Positions 6,785 through 14,996 of a DNA stretch of 64,000 nucleotides are shown here, in pieces; positions within the stretch are counted from its first letter, which is position 1; every line of letters begins with the position of its first letter. A program made the position numbers and the translations under genes. The notes under the pieces are model-generated. The model ran no database searches. It saw only the letters and a list, made by a program, of their open reading frames with translations, and was not told the DNA's origin. Source of the stretch: Oscillospiraceae bacterium (GTDB lineage: Bacteria > Bacillota > Clostridia > Oscillospirales > Oscillospiraceae); the NCBI GenBank assembly GCA_910575695.1, contig CAJTGJ010000021.1, forward strand, positions 1 to 64,000. Reading direction: 5' to 3'.

Positions 6785-8053
6785 GTGGAGGTCATGGACA
6801 AGCTTGCCATTCTGGCCGACGCCGCAAAATACGACGCCGCCTGCACCTCCAGCGGCGTAACCCGGGGCGGAAGGCAGGGGACCATCGGCACCGCTTCCAA
6901 TTCCGGCTGCTGCCACACCTTCACCGCCGACGGGCGGTGCGTGTCCCTGCTGAAGGTGCTGTACACCAACCAGTGCTGTTTTGACTGCGCCTACTGCGTC
7001 AACCGGCAGTCCAACGATGTGCGCCGCACTGCCTTCACCCCCCGGGAGCTGGCGGAGCTCACCATTCAGTTCTACCGGCGCAACTATATCGAGGGCCTGT
7101 TTTTGTCATCGGCGGTGCTGAAAAGTCCCGATTTCACCACGGAGCGGATGATTGAAACCCTGCGCCTGCTGCGGGGCGAGTACCGGTTCAATGGGTACAT
7201 CCACGCCAAGGCCATCCCGGGGGCGGACCCGGGGCTGACCTACGAGCTGGGCCTGCTGGCCGACCGCCTGAGCGTCAACATCGAGCTGCCGTCGGAAAGC
7301 TCCCTCCGGCTCCTGGCCCCGGACAAGAGCAAGACCGCCATTCTCAGGCCCATGGCCCAGATCCGGGATCGGGCGGCGCAGTCCAAAGCGGAATTGAAGC
7401 TCTACCGCCACGCGCCCCGGTTTGCCCCGGCGGGGCAGTCCACCCAGATGATCGTGGGCGCCACGCCGGAAAGTGATTGGCATATTTTATCCCTGACGGA
7501 GGGGCTTTACCAGAAATACCGGCTGAAACGGGTGTTTTTCTCCGCCTATATGCCGGTGTCCGACCACAAAAGCCTGCCCGCCCCCGGGGGCTTCCAGCCG
7601 CCCCTCCTCCGGGAGCACCGGCTGTACCAGGCCGACTGGCTGCTGCGGTTCTACGGCTTCACCGCCCAGGAGATCCTGGACGACAGCCACCCCAATTTCG
7701 ACGCGGCCCTGGACCCCAAAAGCGACTGGGCCCTGCGGCATCCGGAATTTTTCCCGGTGGAGGTGAACCGGGCGGACTATGAGGCCATCCTCCGGGTGCC
7801 GGGCATCGGCGTCCGGGGGGCGAAGAAGATCGTCACCGCCCGGCGGTACGGCCCCCTCTCCTTCGAGGGGCTGAAGCGGCTGGGCATCGTGCTGAAGCGG
7901 GCCCAGTATTTTATCACCTGCTCGGGCCGGATGCTTCCCGGCCTGCGGTTCGGGCCGGATAGCGTCTACCGCCGCCTGACCGGGCTGGAGCAGATGGAGC
8001 TGGGCGGGGAGAGCTGGCAGCAGCTCTCCCTGTTCGGGGAGGGCGCGGGATGA
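6785..8053 (+). CDS. Putative DNA modification/repair radical SAM protein
   Basis: A 422-residue protein that matches the family annotated as putative DNA modification/repair radical SAM protein (TIGR03916). The iron-sulfur cluster motif is CxxxCxxC in TNQCCFDCAYC near residue 65, preceded by a Cys-rich SGCCHTF segment. Further family motifs are EGLFLSSAVLKSPDFT and GYIHAKAIPGADP. The C-terminal quarter has a helix-hairpin-helix (RVPGIGVRGAKKIVTARRYG), which indicates DNA contact. I choose the GTG at 6785 because AAGGAGG (6771-6777) is seven bases upstream; an ATG at 6794 is possible. It overlaps the next gene by four bases and forms a dedicated two-gene operon with it. Confidence 0.85.
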   Translation: MEVMDKLAILADAAKYDAACTSSGVTRGGRQGTIGTASNSGCCHTFTADGRCVSLLKVLYTNQCCFDCAYCVNRQSNDVRRTAFTPRELAELTIQFYRRNYIEGLFLSSAVLKSPDFTTERMIETLRLLRGEYRFNGYIHAKAIPGADPGLTYELGLLADRLSVNIELPSESSLRLLAPDKSKTAILRPMAQIRDRAAQSKAELKLYRHAPRFAPAGQSTQMIVGATPESDWHILSLTEGLYQKYRLKRVFFSAYMPVSDHKSLPAPGGFQPPLLREHRLYQADWLLRFYGFTAQEILDDSHPNFDAALDPKSDWALRHPEFFPVEVNRADYEAILRVPGIGVRGAKKIVTARRYGPLSFEGLKRLGIVLKRAQYFITCSGRMLPGLRFGPDSVYRRLTGLEQMELGGESWQQLSLFGEGAG

Positions 8054-8850
8054 TCGCCTATCGGTACGACGGCACCTTTGCCGGATTTCTGACCTGCGTG
8101 TGGGACGCGCTGGAAAGCCGCGCCCAGGTGGAGGCATTCCTGCGCCCGGACGACGGGGCGGCGCTGTGGGAGGTGCGGGAGCTGGTTCCGGACCAGGGGC
8201 GGGCCCGGAAGCTCTACGCCGCCCTGGCCCGCCGGGTGTCCCAGGACTTCCAGAAGCTGGTGGCCCGGTGCTTTTTGACCTGTCTGCCCCAGAAGGAACT
8301 GGACCTGCTGGCCCTCATCCGCCGGGGATTTCAGGAGGGGGACCGGGTGCGGCAGGATCTGAGCGACCCGGTGATGGCCCGGGTCAATCTGGCGCTGACC
8401 AAAATGTGGACCGAGTGGGACCACTTGAAGGGGTTTATCCGCTTTTCTGAGCTGGACGGCTTCCTGGTGGGGGAGATCGAGCCGAAAAACCGGGTCCTGC
8501 CCCTGCTGGCCTCCCACTTTGCCCAGCGCTTTTCCGGGGAACGGCTGGTGCTCTATGACCGGACCCACCATGAGGTATTTCTCTCCGAGGGCGGACGGTG
8601 GAAGCTCCTGCCCGCGGACGGCTTCCGCATGGGCCCCGCCGGCGAGCGGGAGCGGGCCTTCCGGGCCATGTGGCGGAAATACTATCAGACCATCGCCATC
8701 GAGGGGCGCACCAACCCCAAGTGCCAGTCCACCCATATGCCCAAGCGGTACCGGGTGGTGATGACGGAATTTCTCACGGACGAGGAGATGGAACAGAGCC
8801 TGCCGGGACAGGCTGTCCCAACAGGCTCCCTCACCAGCGGCTCCGATTGA
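8050..8850 (+). CDS. TIGR03915-family DNA metabolism protein
   Basis: A 266-residue protein starting MIAYRYDGTFAGFLTCVWDA, the signature of the family that always accompanies the radical-SAM DNA repair candidate (TIGR03915, with a C-terminal uracil-DNA-glycosylase-like DUF4130 region). WRKYYQTIAIEGRTNPKCQ and the C-terminal HMPKRYRVVMTEF segment fit the DUF4130 part. The start ATG overlaps the previous stop (ATGA). The pair is thought to act on damaged or modified DNA; this is known for the family only by association. Confidence 0.8.
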   Translation: MIAYRYDGTFAGFLTCVWDALESRAQVEAFLRPDDGAALWEVRELVPDQGRARKLYAALARRVSQDFQKLVARCFLTCLPQKELDLLALIRRGFQEGDRVRQDLSDPVMARVNLALTKMWTEWDHLKGFIRFSELDGFLVGEIEPKNRVLPLLASHFAQRFSGERLVLYDRTHHEVFLSEGGRWKLLPADGFRMGPAGERERAFRAMWRKYYQTIAIEGRTNPKCQSTHMPKRYRVVMTEFLTDEEMEQSLPGQAVPTGSLTSGSD

Positions 8851-8868
8851 CCACCGGAGCCGCGTTTT
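8836..8868 (+). terminator. Terminator of the radical-SAM operon
   Basis: GCGGCTCC pairs with GGAGCCGC and is followed by GTTTTTA; the stop codon lies in the loop. Confidence 0.7.
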
Positions 8869-8893
8869 TATACCCTTGCGGCTGAGCGCGGAA

Positions 8894-9661
8894 TTATTGC
8901 AGCCGGTTGAATATCAGGATGGCTGAACCCAGCACCACCAGCACCATGCCGGTGGCCCGGTTGAGGACGATGGGGCTGGCCTTGTTGGCGAACAGCGCGG
9001 CGAGCCGGGCCCACAGCAGGGTGGACAGCACGCACAGCGCCAGCACCCATAGGTCGGGCATTCCGCCGATGGCAAAGTGGCTGGCCGCGCCGGTAAACGC
9101 GGTGAACGCCATGATGAATACGCTGGTGCCCACGGCGGTTTTCAGTTCGTATCCCAGCACCGAGGTGAGGATCAACAGCATCATCATGCCTCCGCCCGCG
9201 CCCACAAAGCCGCAGATGAAGCCGACAATAACGCCGCATACGACGGACTGGACCGCCCGCTTTTTGGGGGACGCCGCCGCCATGGATTCCTTGGTGGTCA
9301 TGACGGGCCTGACAATGAATTTGATACCCAGCATCAGCGTCATGAAGGTGGAGAAGCCGCCCATGGTGGAGGAGGGCACCAGACTGGACACCCAGCTGCC
9401 CACCAGTGTGAAAACCAGCACGGAGCACATCATCACCAGGCCGTTTTTGATGTCCAGGTTTTTGTTCTTGTGGTAGGTATAGGCGGATACGGCGCTGGCC
9501 AGCACGTCGCTGGCCAGCGCGATGCCCACCGCCGCGTAGGGCTCCATGTCCAGGAAGGTGATAAGCATGGGGCTGATGACGGCGGCGGCGCTCATGCCCG
9601 CGAAGCCGGTGCCCAGCCCCGCGCCGGTACCGGCTAAAAAGCAGATGATAACGGTAAACAT
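8894..9661 (-). CDS. TSUP (TauE/SafE) family membrane transporter
   Basis: A 255-residue, very hydrophobic protein with about eight membrane segments. The two half-repeats show the TSUP signature glycines: GTGAGLGTGFAGMSAA near the N-terminus and GFICGFVGAGGGMMM near residue 145. TSUP proteins export sulfite, sulfoacetate or other small C2/sulfur anions; the substrate cannot be told. It is the second gene of an operon, 12 bases after the MarR regulator, so the regulator probably controls it in response to the exported compound. Confidence 0.85.
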   Translation of the reverse strand: MFTVIICFLAGTGAGLGTGFAGMSAAAVISPMLITFLDMEPYAAVGIALASDVLASAVSAYTYHKNKNLDIKNGLVMMCSVLVFTLVGSWVSSLVPSSTMGGFSTFMTLMLGIKFIVRPVMTTKESMAAASPKKRAVQSVVCGVIVGFICGFVGAGGGMMMLLILTSVLGYELKTAVGTSVFIMAFTAFTGAASHFAIGGMPDLWVLALCVLSTLLWARLAALFANKASPIVLNRATGMVLVVLGSAILIFNRLQ

Positions 9662-9673
9662 TGGGGGATGACC

Positions 9674-10105
9674 TCACTTTTTGTCAAGCTTCCGGATATT
9701 CCGGGTGATCTTTTGGACGGCCTGTTCCACAAGGGCCAGCTCCTCCGGGGGGATGCCCTGGGTCAGTGCGTCCACAAAGCGGCCCTGGGCGGCGGTCCCC
9801 TGGCGGATGATCCCACCGGCGGCGGGCAGGGGGTTGAGCCGCAGGATTTTCCGGTTCCCCGGCGGATGGCTGGCGGACAGCAGGCCCTTCCGCTCCAGCC
9901 CATGGACCGCCGCCGACACGTGGGACTTGGTCCAGCGGCGCAGTCGCACCGCATCCGCGGCGGTATTGTACTCCGGATTGTTGTGGAGGAACAGCAGCAG
10001 GTCAAGCTCCATCCGGGTCAGTCCGGAATCCAGGGCCACCGGGTCCAGGGTTTCGTCGTAGAGCTTTTTGAACAGCAATATGTTCTCCCAAAACGTTTGG
10101 CACAA
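9674..10105 (-). CDS. MarR-family transcriptional regulator
   Basis: A 143-residue protein with a winged-helix core: SGLTRMELDLLLFLHNNPEYNTAADAVRLRRWTKSHVSAAVHGLERKGLL, with recognition helix around KSHVSAAVHGLE, and a wing rich in Arg/Pro. MarR regulators are dimeric repressors that release DNA on binding a small aromatic or anionic ligand. An inverted repeat just downstream of the -10 box (10123-10136) is a natural operator, so the gene is probably autorepressed together with the transporter gene behind it. Confidence 0.85.
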   Translation of the reverse strand: MCQTFWENILLFKKLYDETLDPVALDSGLTRMELDLLLFLHNNPEYNTAADAVRLRRWTKSHVSAAVHGLERKGLLSASHPPGNRKILRLNPLPAAGGIIRQGTAAQGRFVDALTQGIPPEELALVEQAVQKITRNIRKLDKK

Positions 10106-10122
10106 GGCGGGGGCCTCCTATC

Positions 10123-10136
10123 GTTCTATTTTGAAC
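10123..10136. promoter_or_regulatory. Probable MarR operator
   Basis: GTTC-TATTTT-GAAC, a perfect inverted repeat extended by partial symmetry on both sides. It begins about eight bases after the -10 box, over the expected transcription start, so binding would block initiation. Confidence 0.6.
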
Positions 10137-10144
10137 TAACGCGT

Positions 10145-10173
10145 ATTATAGACCCGGCGCCCCCATTTGTCAA
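10145..10173 (-). promoter_or_regulatory. Consensus promoter of the MarR-TSUP operon
   Basis: On the minus strand TTGACA (10173-10168), 17-base spacer, TATAAT (10150-10145): perfect consensus, as expected for a promoter held down by a repressor. Confidence 0.85.
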
Positions 10174-10275
10174 GGGCAGGCACGGCCCGGTACCTTGGCT
10201 ATAGAACCGGGCTTTGCCGGAGGAAATGGTTTCCAGGACGAAGGGGAAAAACAGCGGATCGTGAAAGATTTTTTC

Positions 10276-10304
10276 TTGCCGAATGGACGCGGTTGTGCTA
10301 AAAT
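10276..10304 (+). promoter_or_regulatory. Sigma-A promoter of the DUF1846 gene
   Basis: TTGCCG (10276-10281), 17-base spacer, TAAAAT (10299-10304). Confidence 0.7.
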
Positions 10305-10363
10305 TTTAGGGAATGCGTAGAGAGAGGGGGAGGGGCCGCTTTTGTCCGCGGCCCGAACATATC

Positions 10364-11854
10364 ATGACCAATCCAACCGGCTTTGACAATCAGAAGTACC
10401 TGGAAACCCAGTCCGCCCGGATCCGGGAGCGCATTGCCCAGTTCGGCGGCAAGCTGTACCTGGAATTTGGCGGCAAGCTGTTTGACGACAACCACGCTGC
10501 CCGGGTCCTGCCCGGCTTTGCCTCGGACATCAAGCTGCAAATGCTGCTCACGCTGCGGGAGAGCGTGGAGATGCTGGTCGTCATCAACGCCTCGGCCATC
10601 GAACAGAACAAGCTTCGGGGGGATCTGGGCATCCCCTATGACGAGGATGTGCTCCGGCTTATCGACACCTTCCGGGGGCACGGGCTTTACGTGGGCAGCG
10701 TCACCATTACCCAGTACGCCGGACAGCCTGCGGCGGACGCGTTCCGCCGCCGTTTGGAGCATCTGGGCGTGACGGTGTATCTCCACTACCCCATCCCCGG
10801 CTATCCCCACGATGTGGGCCGCATCGTATCTGAGGAGGGATTCGGGCGTAACGATTACATTGAGACCACCCGGCCCCTGGTGGTGGTCACCGCCCCCGGC
10901 CCCGGCTCGGGGAAGATGGCCACCTGTCTGTCCCAGCTCTACCACCACCACCAGCGGGGGGTGCGGGCGGGGTACGCCAAGTTCGAGACCTTCCCCATCT
11001 GGAACCTGCCGCTGAAGCACCCGGTAAATCTGGCCTATGAGGCCGCCACCGCCGACCTCAACGACGTGAATATGATCGACCCCTTCCACCTCCAGGCCTA
11101 TGGCGAGACCACGGTGAACTACAACCGGGATGTGGAGGTGTTCCCGGTACTCCAGGCCATGTTTGAGCAGATCATGGGGGAAAGCCCCTACAGATCCCCC
11201 ACCGACATGGGGGTGAACATGGCAGGACACTGCATCACCGACGGCGAGGCGGTGTGCGCCGCCGCCCGGCAGGAGATCGTCCGCCGGTACTACACCGCCC
11301 TGTGTGACCGCCGCCGGGGCCAGGGCAACGATGAAATCGTGTATAAGCTGGAACTGCTGATGAAGCAGGCCCACGCGGGGCCGGAGCTTCGCCCCGTCAT
11401 CGCCGCCGCCGAGGGCCGGGATGAGGCCGCGGGGGAGCCTGCCGCCGCCATCCGCCTGCCGGACGGCAGGGTAATCACCGGGGGCACCTCCGAGCTGATG
11501 GGCGCCGCCGCCGCCGCCCTGCTCAACGCGCTGAAGGCGCTGGCGGGGATCGGCCATGAGGTCCATCTCATTGACCGCGCCGCCATTGAGCCCATTCAGG
11601 GGCTGAAGGTAGGGTATCTGGGGAGCCGCAACCCCCGTCTGCACAGCGACGAGGTGCTGATTGCGCTGGCCATCTCCACCGCCGCCGTGCCCATGGCAGC
11701 CCAGGCTCTGGAAAGCCTGGGAAGGCTGCGGCAGTGCGAGGCCCACTCCTCCGTAATCCTCACCGCCGCCGACAGCGCTACCTATTCCAAGCTGGGACTG
11801 CGGCTGACGTGTACGCCAAAATATCAGAGCAACCAGCAGCTTTACCACAAATAG
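10364..11854 (+). CDS. DUF1846 family protein
   Basis: A 496-residue cytoplasmic protein with the conserved opening of DUF1846 (FDNQKYLETQSARI, KLYLEFGGKLFDD, RVLPGF), a P-loop-like VVTAPGPGSGKMATC near residue 180 and the C-terminal segments of that family. The biochemical role of DUF1846 is not established. I start at the ATG at 10364, where homologues begin; an in-frame ATG at 10313 would be almost at the transcription start. The Shine-Dalgarno GGGGGAGG (10326-10333) is 30 bases upstream, but a hairpin (10333-10354) between them would bring it to about nine bases. Confidence 0.8.
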   Translation: MTNPTGFDNQKYLETQSARIRERIAQFGGKLYLEFGGKLFDDNHAARVLPGFASDIKLQMLLTLRESVEMLVVINASAIEQNKLRGDLGIPYDEDVLRLIDTFRGHGLYVGSVTITQYAGQPAADAFRRRLEHLGVTVYLHYPIPGYPHDVGRIVSEEGFGRNDYIETTRPLVVVTAPGPGSGKMATCLSQLYHHHQRGVRAGYAKFETFPIWNLPLKHPVNLAYEAATADLNDVNMIDPFHLQAYGETTVNYNRDVEVFPVLQAMFEQIMGESPYRSPTDMGVNMAGHCITDGEAVCAAARQEIVRRYYTALCDRRRGQGNDEIVYKLELLMKQAHAGPELRPVIAAAEGRDEAAGEPAAAIRLPDGRVITGGTSELMGAAAAALLNALKALAGIGHEVHLIDRAAIEPIQGLKVGYLGSRNPRLHSDEVLIALAISTAAVPMAAQALESLGRLRQCEAHSSVILTAADSATYSKLGLRLTCTPKYQSNQQLYHK

Positions 11855-11871
11855 TTTTTCCGGCGCAAAAG

Positions 11872-11902
11872 GAGCGGCCCTCATCACACCGATGAGGGCC
11901 GC
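11872..11902. terminator. Bidirectional terminator
   Basis: AGCGGCCCTCATC pairs with GATGAGGGCCGCT. On the minus strand CCTTTTGC follows, on the plus strand the tail is weak. It lies between two convergent genes. Confidence 0.65.
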
Positions 11903-11951
11903 TCAATCACAGCTGTCGGTATGTAATTTTCAAGCCGCAGAGGGATTGGGA

Positions 11952-12302
11952 TCATTGGGCCTTTTTCAGTTCGGCCACTTCCTGTGTGAGCATCTTGACG
12001 GCGGTTTTCAGTACGATCACGTCGTCCTCCAGTGCGTCCACCCGGCTCTTCGGTACCAGCTGTTCCAAAATGGAATCAATTCCATCGTTTATGGCGTCGA
12101 ACCGTTTGTTGACGTCGTAGTCCAGGCGGAGCTTGATGCCGGCAATGTCCTCCTGCATCTGTTTTTGCTCTTCGCGCATCTTCATTTGCTCTTCGCGCAT
12201 CTGCTTTTGTTCTTCGCGTATCTGCTTTTGTTCTTCGCGGATTTCCGTTTGATCCGCCTGCATTTTGGTCAGCAGTTCTAAGATCTTTTCCTCGTTGCTC
12301 AT
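11952..12302 (-). CDS. Coiled-coil hypothetical protein
   Basis: A 116-residue protein dominated by heptad-like repeats: five consecutive copies of a seven-residue REEQKQM/I-type unit at about residues 22-50, then a second coiled coil from about 85 to the end (LEDDVIVLKTAVKMLTQEVAELKK). No signal peptide or membrane segment. The DNA behind the repeats is itself a tandem repeat (TTCGCG-containing 21-base units at about 12151-12240), so its length can change by slippage. No function can be assigned; it may be a structural or scaffold protein. Confidence 0.7.
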   Translation of the reverse strand: MSNEEKILELLTKMQADQTEIREEQKQIREEQKQMREEQMKMREEQKQMQEDIAGIKLRLDYDVNKRFDAINDGIDSILEQLVPKSRVDALEDDVIVLKTAVKMLTQEVAELKKAQ

Positions 12303-12458
12303 GCTGCCTCTCCTTTGTATTCAAATTTTATCGTGCCTCCGCCATTGCGGGGGGCATTTTTTGCCCTTGCCAAAATATTCTGGTTTTTGTATTGACAATG
12401 CCTGTTCCGGCAATTCTAAAATCTAAGCGCTGCGGCATCTCACCACAGGCGTCCATAC

Positions 12459-12488
12459 ACAGTTTACACCAGAACGGCAGGGATTGTC
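12459..12488 (-). promoter_or_regulatory. Possible promoter of the coiled-coil gene
   Basis: On the minus strand TTGACA (about 12488-12483), an 18-base spacer and TAAACT (12464-12459). It would give a leader of about 150 bases, so I hold it loosely. Confidence 0.35.
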
Positions 12489-12516
12489 AATCACGACTGT
12501 AATCTGGGAATCCGGG

Positions 12517-12545
12517 TTGAAGATATCCTCATTCTGGGCTATACT
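12517..12545 (+). promoter_or_regulatory. Sigma-A promoter of the helicase gene
   Basis: TTGAAG (12517-12522), 17-base spacer, TATACT (12540-12545), 35 bases before the GTG start. Confidence 0.7.
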
Positions 12546-12579
12546 ATAAAAGACATTTGCCGCAGAGGAGGGACCTGCC

Positions 12580-14805
12580 GTGTCCGGACGGAGCCGAGGA
12601 AAATATATGACCATCACCATGCTGAAGCGGCGGGGCTGGACCGAGGAGCTGGCCCGGGAGCTCCTGCCCAAGCCCCGCTGCTTCCACGGCGACGGGCACC
12701 CTTTCCGGGCCTGGGAGAAGGCGGATGTGCTCCTGGCGGAGGCCGGCCCCCGCTTCACCAGCGGCCAGACCCAGGGCGAGACACCATCCGAGCAGGCCGC
12801 CGCCGGGGCGGTGCGGGCCCGTGCCGCCCTTTTCCAGGCGTGGGAGCAGACGGAGCGGGACGAATCCGTTCCATGGCTCCTGGCCGGGCACTACCACCAG
12901 GCCATCCTGGCCCGCATGGCTGACAGCGCCAAAAGCCGCCTGCGGTCCTCCCAGGCCACCGCCTGGCTCAGCGAATTTCTGGCCCTGGAGCGCCAGTGCG
13001 ACAGCAGGCACCTGCCCGAACTGCTGAGGAATGTGCTCCGGGCGGGGGGCTGGCTGGGCGCCCACCCCGGCCATCCGGTGGCGGCGGACGTGTACGCCCG
13101 CTATCCCCAGGTGCTCCACCGCGCCGCCGGACAGGCCGCTGCGGATTTTGCCGCCGCCCAGCCGGAGGCGGATCTGGGCGCCTTCCTGCGGGCCAAGGGC
13201 TTTCCCGCAGGACAGCTCCTCAAGGAGGGCCTGGGCACGGTGTACTCGGTGTGGTATGTTCCCCAGGCCATCCGCACCAGCCTGTCGCTGCTGACCGCGC
13301 TGAACCCCAAGGACGAGTACCCGGAGGCCCGGGCCATGCACCGCCGCTTTACCCTCCACATCGGCGGCACCAACACCGGCAAGACCTACGCCGGATTCCA
13401 GCGGCTGATCCGCTCCAAAACGGGGGTGTACCTGGCTCCCCTGCGCCTGCTGGCCCTGGAGGCCCAGGAGACTCTGCTGGACGCGGAGGTGGACTGCTCC
13501 CTGTCCACCGGCGAGGAGGAGGACTTCCGCCCGGAGGACACCCATCTTGCCGCTACCGCCGAAAAGCTGGACTTGAAGCGGCATTTCGATACGGCGGTCA
13601 TCGACGAGTGCCAGATGATCGCCGACCCCCAGCGGGGCTATGCCTGGACCCGGGCCATCCTGGGCGTACTGGCCCCGGAGGTCCATTTGTGCGCCGCGCC
13701 GGAGGCCAGGGACCTGCTGGTCCGCCTCATCGAGAGCTGCGGCGACAGCGTAGAGGTGGAGGTGCATGAGCGCACCACCCCCCTGGTGTGCATGAACCAC
13801 CCCATCGACTACCAGCGGGTGCAGCCCGGGGACGCGCTGATCACCTTCTCCAAGGTGGGGGTGCTCAGCGTGGCGGAGGACCTGCGACAGAGCGGCAAGG
13901 AGCCTGCCATTATCTACGGCGCGTTGCCTTACTCCACCCGCCGCAAGCAGATGGAGGGCTTTCTGGCGGGCAGAATGGAGTATATCGTGTCCACCGACGC
14001 CATCGGCATGGGACTGAACCTGCCCATACGGCGCATCATCTTCATGGAGACGGAAAAATTTGACGGCATCGAGCGCCGGGACTTGAAGCCGGAGGAGATC
14101 AAGCAGATCGCCGGACGGGCGGGCCGCTTCGGGATGTATAACAAGGGCTTTGTGGGGGCCACCCAGAACCTCGCCGCCATCCGGGCGGGGCTGGAGGCGG
14201 TGGTCCCGCCCCTGGAGTACGCCGTGGCCGGGTTTTCCGACCTGGTGCTCCAGGTGGATTTCGACCTGCTGGAGGTGCTCACCCAGTGGAACCAGATGCC
14301 CACGGTGGAGCCCTACCGGCGGCTGGACATCACCCGGTATATCACGATTATCTCGAAAATGCGGGAGATGGGCTTTGTTCTCACCCGGGAGCAGGAGCTT
14401 CGCGCCGCCAACATCCCCTTTGACGAGACGGATGACGCGCTGCGGGAGCTGTTTTTCCAGTTCCTGCACCGCTGGCAGCAGGAGGAGCCCATCGAACAGC
14501 CTGGCCTGCCCGACGGCAGCGCCACCCTGCCGGAGCTGGAGCAGTACTGCCGCAAGCTGGACCTGTACTACTCCTTTGCCAAGGCCTTCGGCTGTGAAGT
14601 GGACGAGGACAGGCTGTACGACAGCCGGGAGCAGGCGGCGGATGAGATCAACGAGATCCTGCTGTACAAGCTGCGCAGCAACATCCGCTTCTGCGCCCGC
14701 TGCGGCAGAGCTCTGCCCCTCCACCACCGGGGACGGCTGTGCGACCCCTGCTTCCGCAGCGGACGTTCTTTTCCTCGAGAGAAAAAGAACCAAAAAGAGC
14801 GTTAA
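12580..14805 (+). CDS. Suv3-like ATP-dependent helicase with C-terminal zinc ribbon
   Basis: A 741-residue superfamily 2 helicase most like the Suv3/SUPV3L1 RNA helicases. An N-terminal all-helical domain of about 250 residues precedes motif I (LHIGGTNTGKTY, about 260-270), the following Suv3-type VYLAPLRLLALE, motif II DECQMI (about 342), motif V STDAIGMGLNLP and motif VI QIAGRAGR (about 508-515). A C-terminal treble-Cys knuckle (CARCGRALPLHHRG and CDPC, about 705-727) suggests nucleic-acid contact. The GTG start is supported by GAGGAGG nine bases upstream. Suv3 unwinds RNA for a partner exonuclease in mitochondria; the bacterial role is unknown. It stands alone with its own promoter and terminator. 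Confidence 0.8.
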   Translation: MSGRSRGKYMTITMLKRRGWTEELARELLPKPRCFHGDGHPFRAWEKADVLLAEAGPRFTSGQTQGETPSEQAAAGAVRARAALFQAWEQTERDESVPWLLAGHYHQAILARMADSAKSRLRSSQATAWLSEFLALERQCDSRHLPELLRNVLRAGGWLGAHPGHPVAADVYARYPQVLHRAAGQAAADFAAAQPEADLGAFLRAKGFPAGQLLKEGLGTVYSVWYVPQAIRTSLSLLTALNPKDEYPEARAMHRRFTLHIGGTNTGKTYAGFQRLIRSKTGVYLAPLRLLALEAQETLLDAEVDCSLSTGEEEDFRPEDTHLAATAEKLDLKRHFDTAVIDECQMIADPQRGYAWTRAILGVLAPEVHLCAAPEARDLLVRLIESCGDSVEVEVHERTTPLVCMNHPIDYQRVQPGDALITFSKVGVLSVAEDLRQSGKEPAIIYGALPYSTRRKQMEGFLAGRMEYIVSTDAIGMGLNLPIRRIIFMETEKFDGIERRDLKPEEIKQIAGRAGRFGMYNKGFVGATQNLAAIRAGLEAVVPPLEYAVAGFSDLVLQVDFDLLEVLTQWNQMPTVEPYRRLDITRYITIISKMREMGFVLTREQELRAANIPFDETDDALRELFFQFLHRWQQEEPIEQPGLPDGSATLPELEQYCRKLDLYYSFAKAFGCEVDEDRLYDSREQAADEINEILLYKLRSNIRFCARCGRALPLHHRGRLCDPCFRSGRSFPREKKNQKER

Positions 14806-14959
14806 GCCCGCTGCCGGCATGGTGCGGCAGTTCAGTTTATGCGACGGCCACGGAACAGGTGCTGGACGGAAAATCGATTTGGGGGTAACTCTCCGTTTTT
14901 ATTTGAATTTTCCAGGAAGGATGCCGGCGGTTTCGCTGGCGAAAGGCAAAAGGGCAAAA

Positions 14960-14995
14960 GAAAACGGTCTGGACTAACTGTCCAGGCCGTTTTTT
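14960..14995. terminator. Bidirectional terminator
   Basis: AAAACGGTCTGGAC and GTCCAGGCCGTTTTTT form a long stem with one bulge; T-runs exist on both strands. It separates the convergent helicase and U32 genes. Confidence 0.75.
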
Positions 14996-14996
14996 G

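Noticed and set aside
4478-6916. Minus-strand open frame of 812 codons
   Set aside because: It is the antisense of the amylosucrase-like gene and of three tRNA-related stretches; its protein is low-complexity Val/Gln/Gly with no motif, and it exists because of high GC.
12544-14820. Minus-strand open frame of 758 codons
   Set aside because: Antisense shadow of the helicase gene; no ribosome binding site and no family-like sequence.
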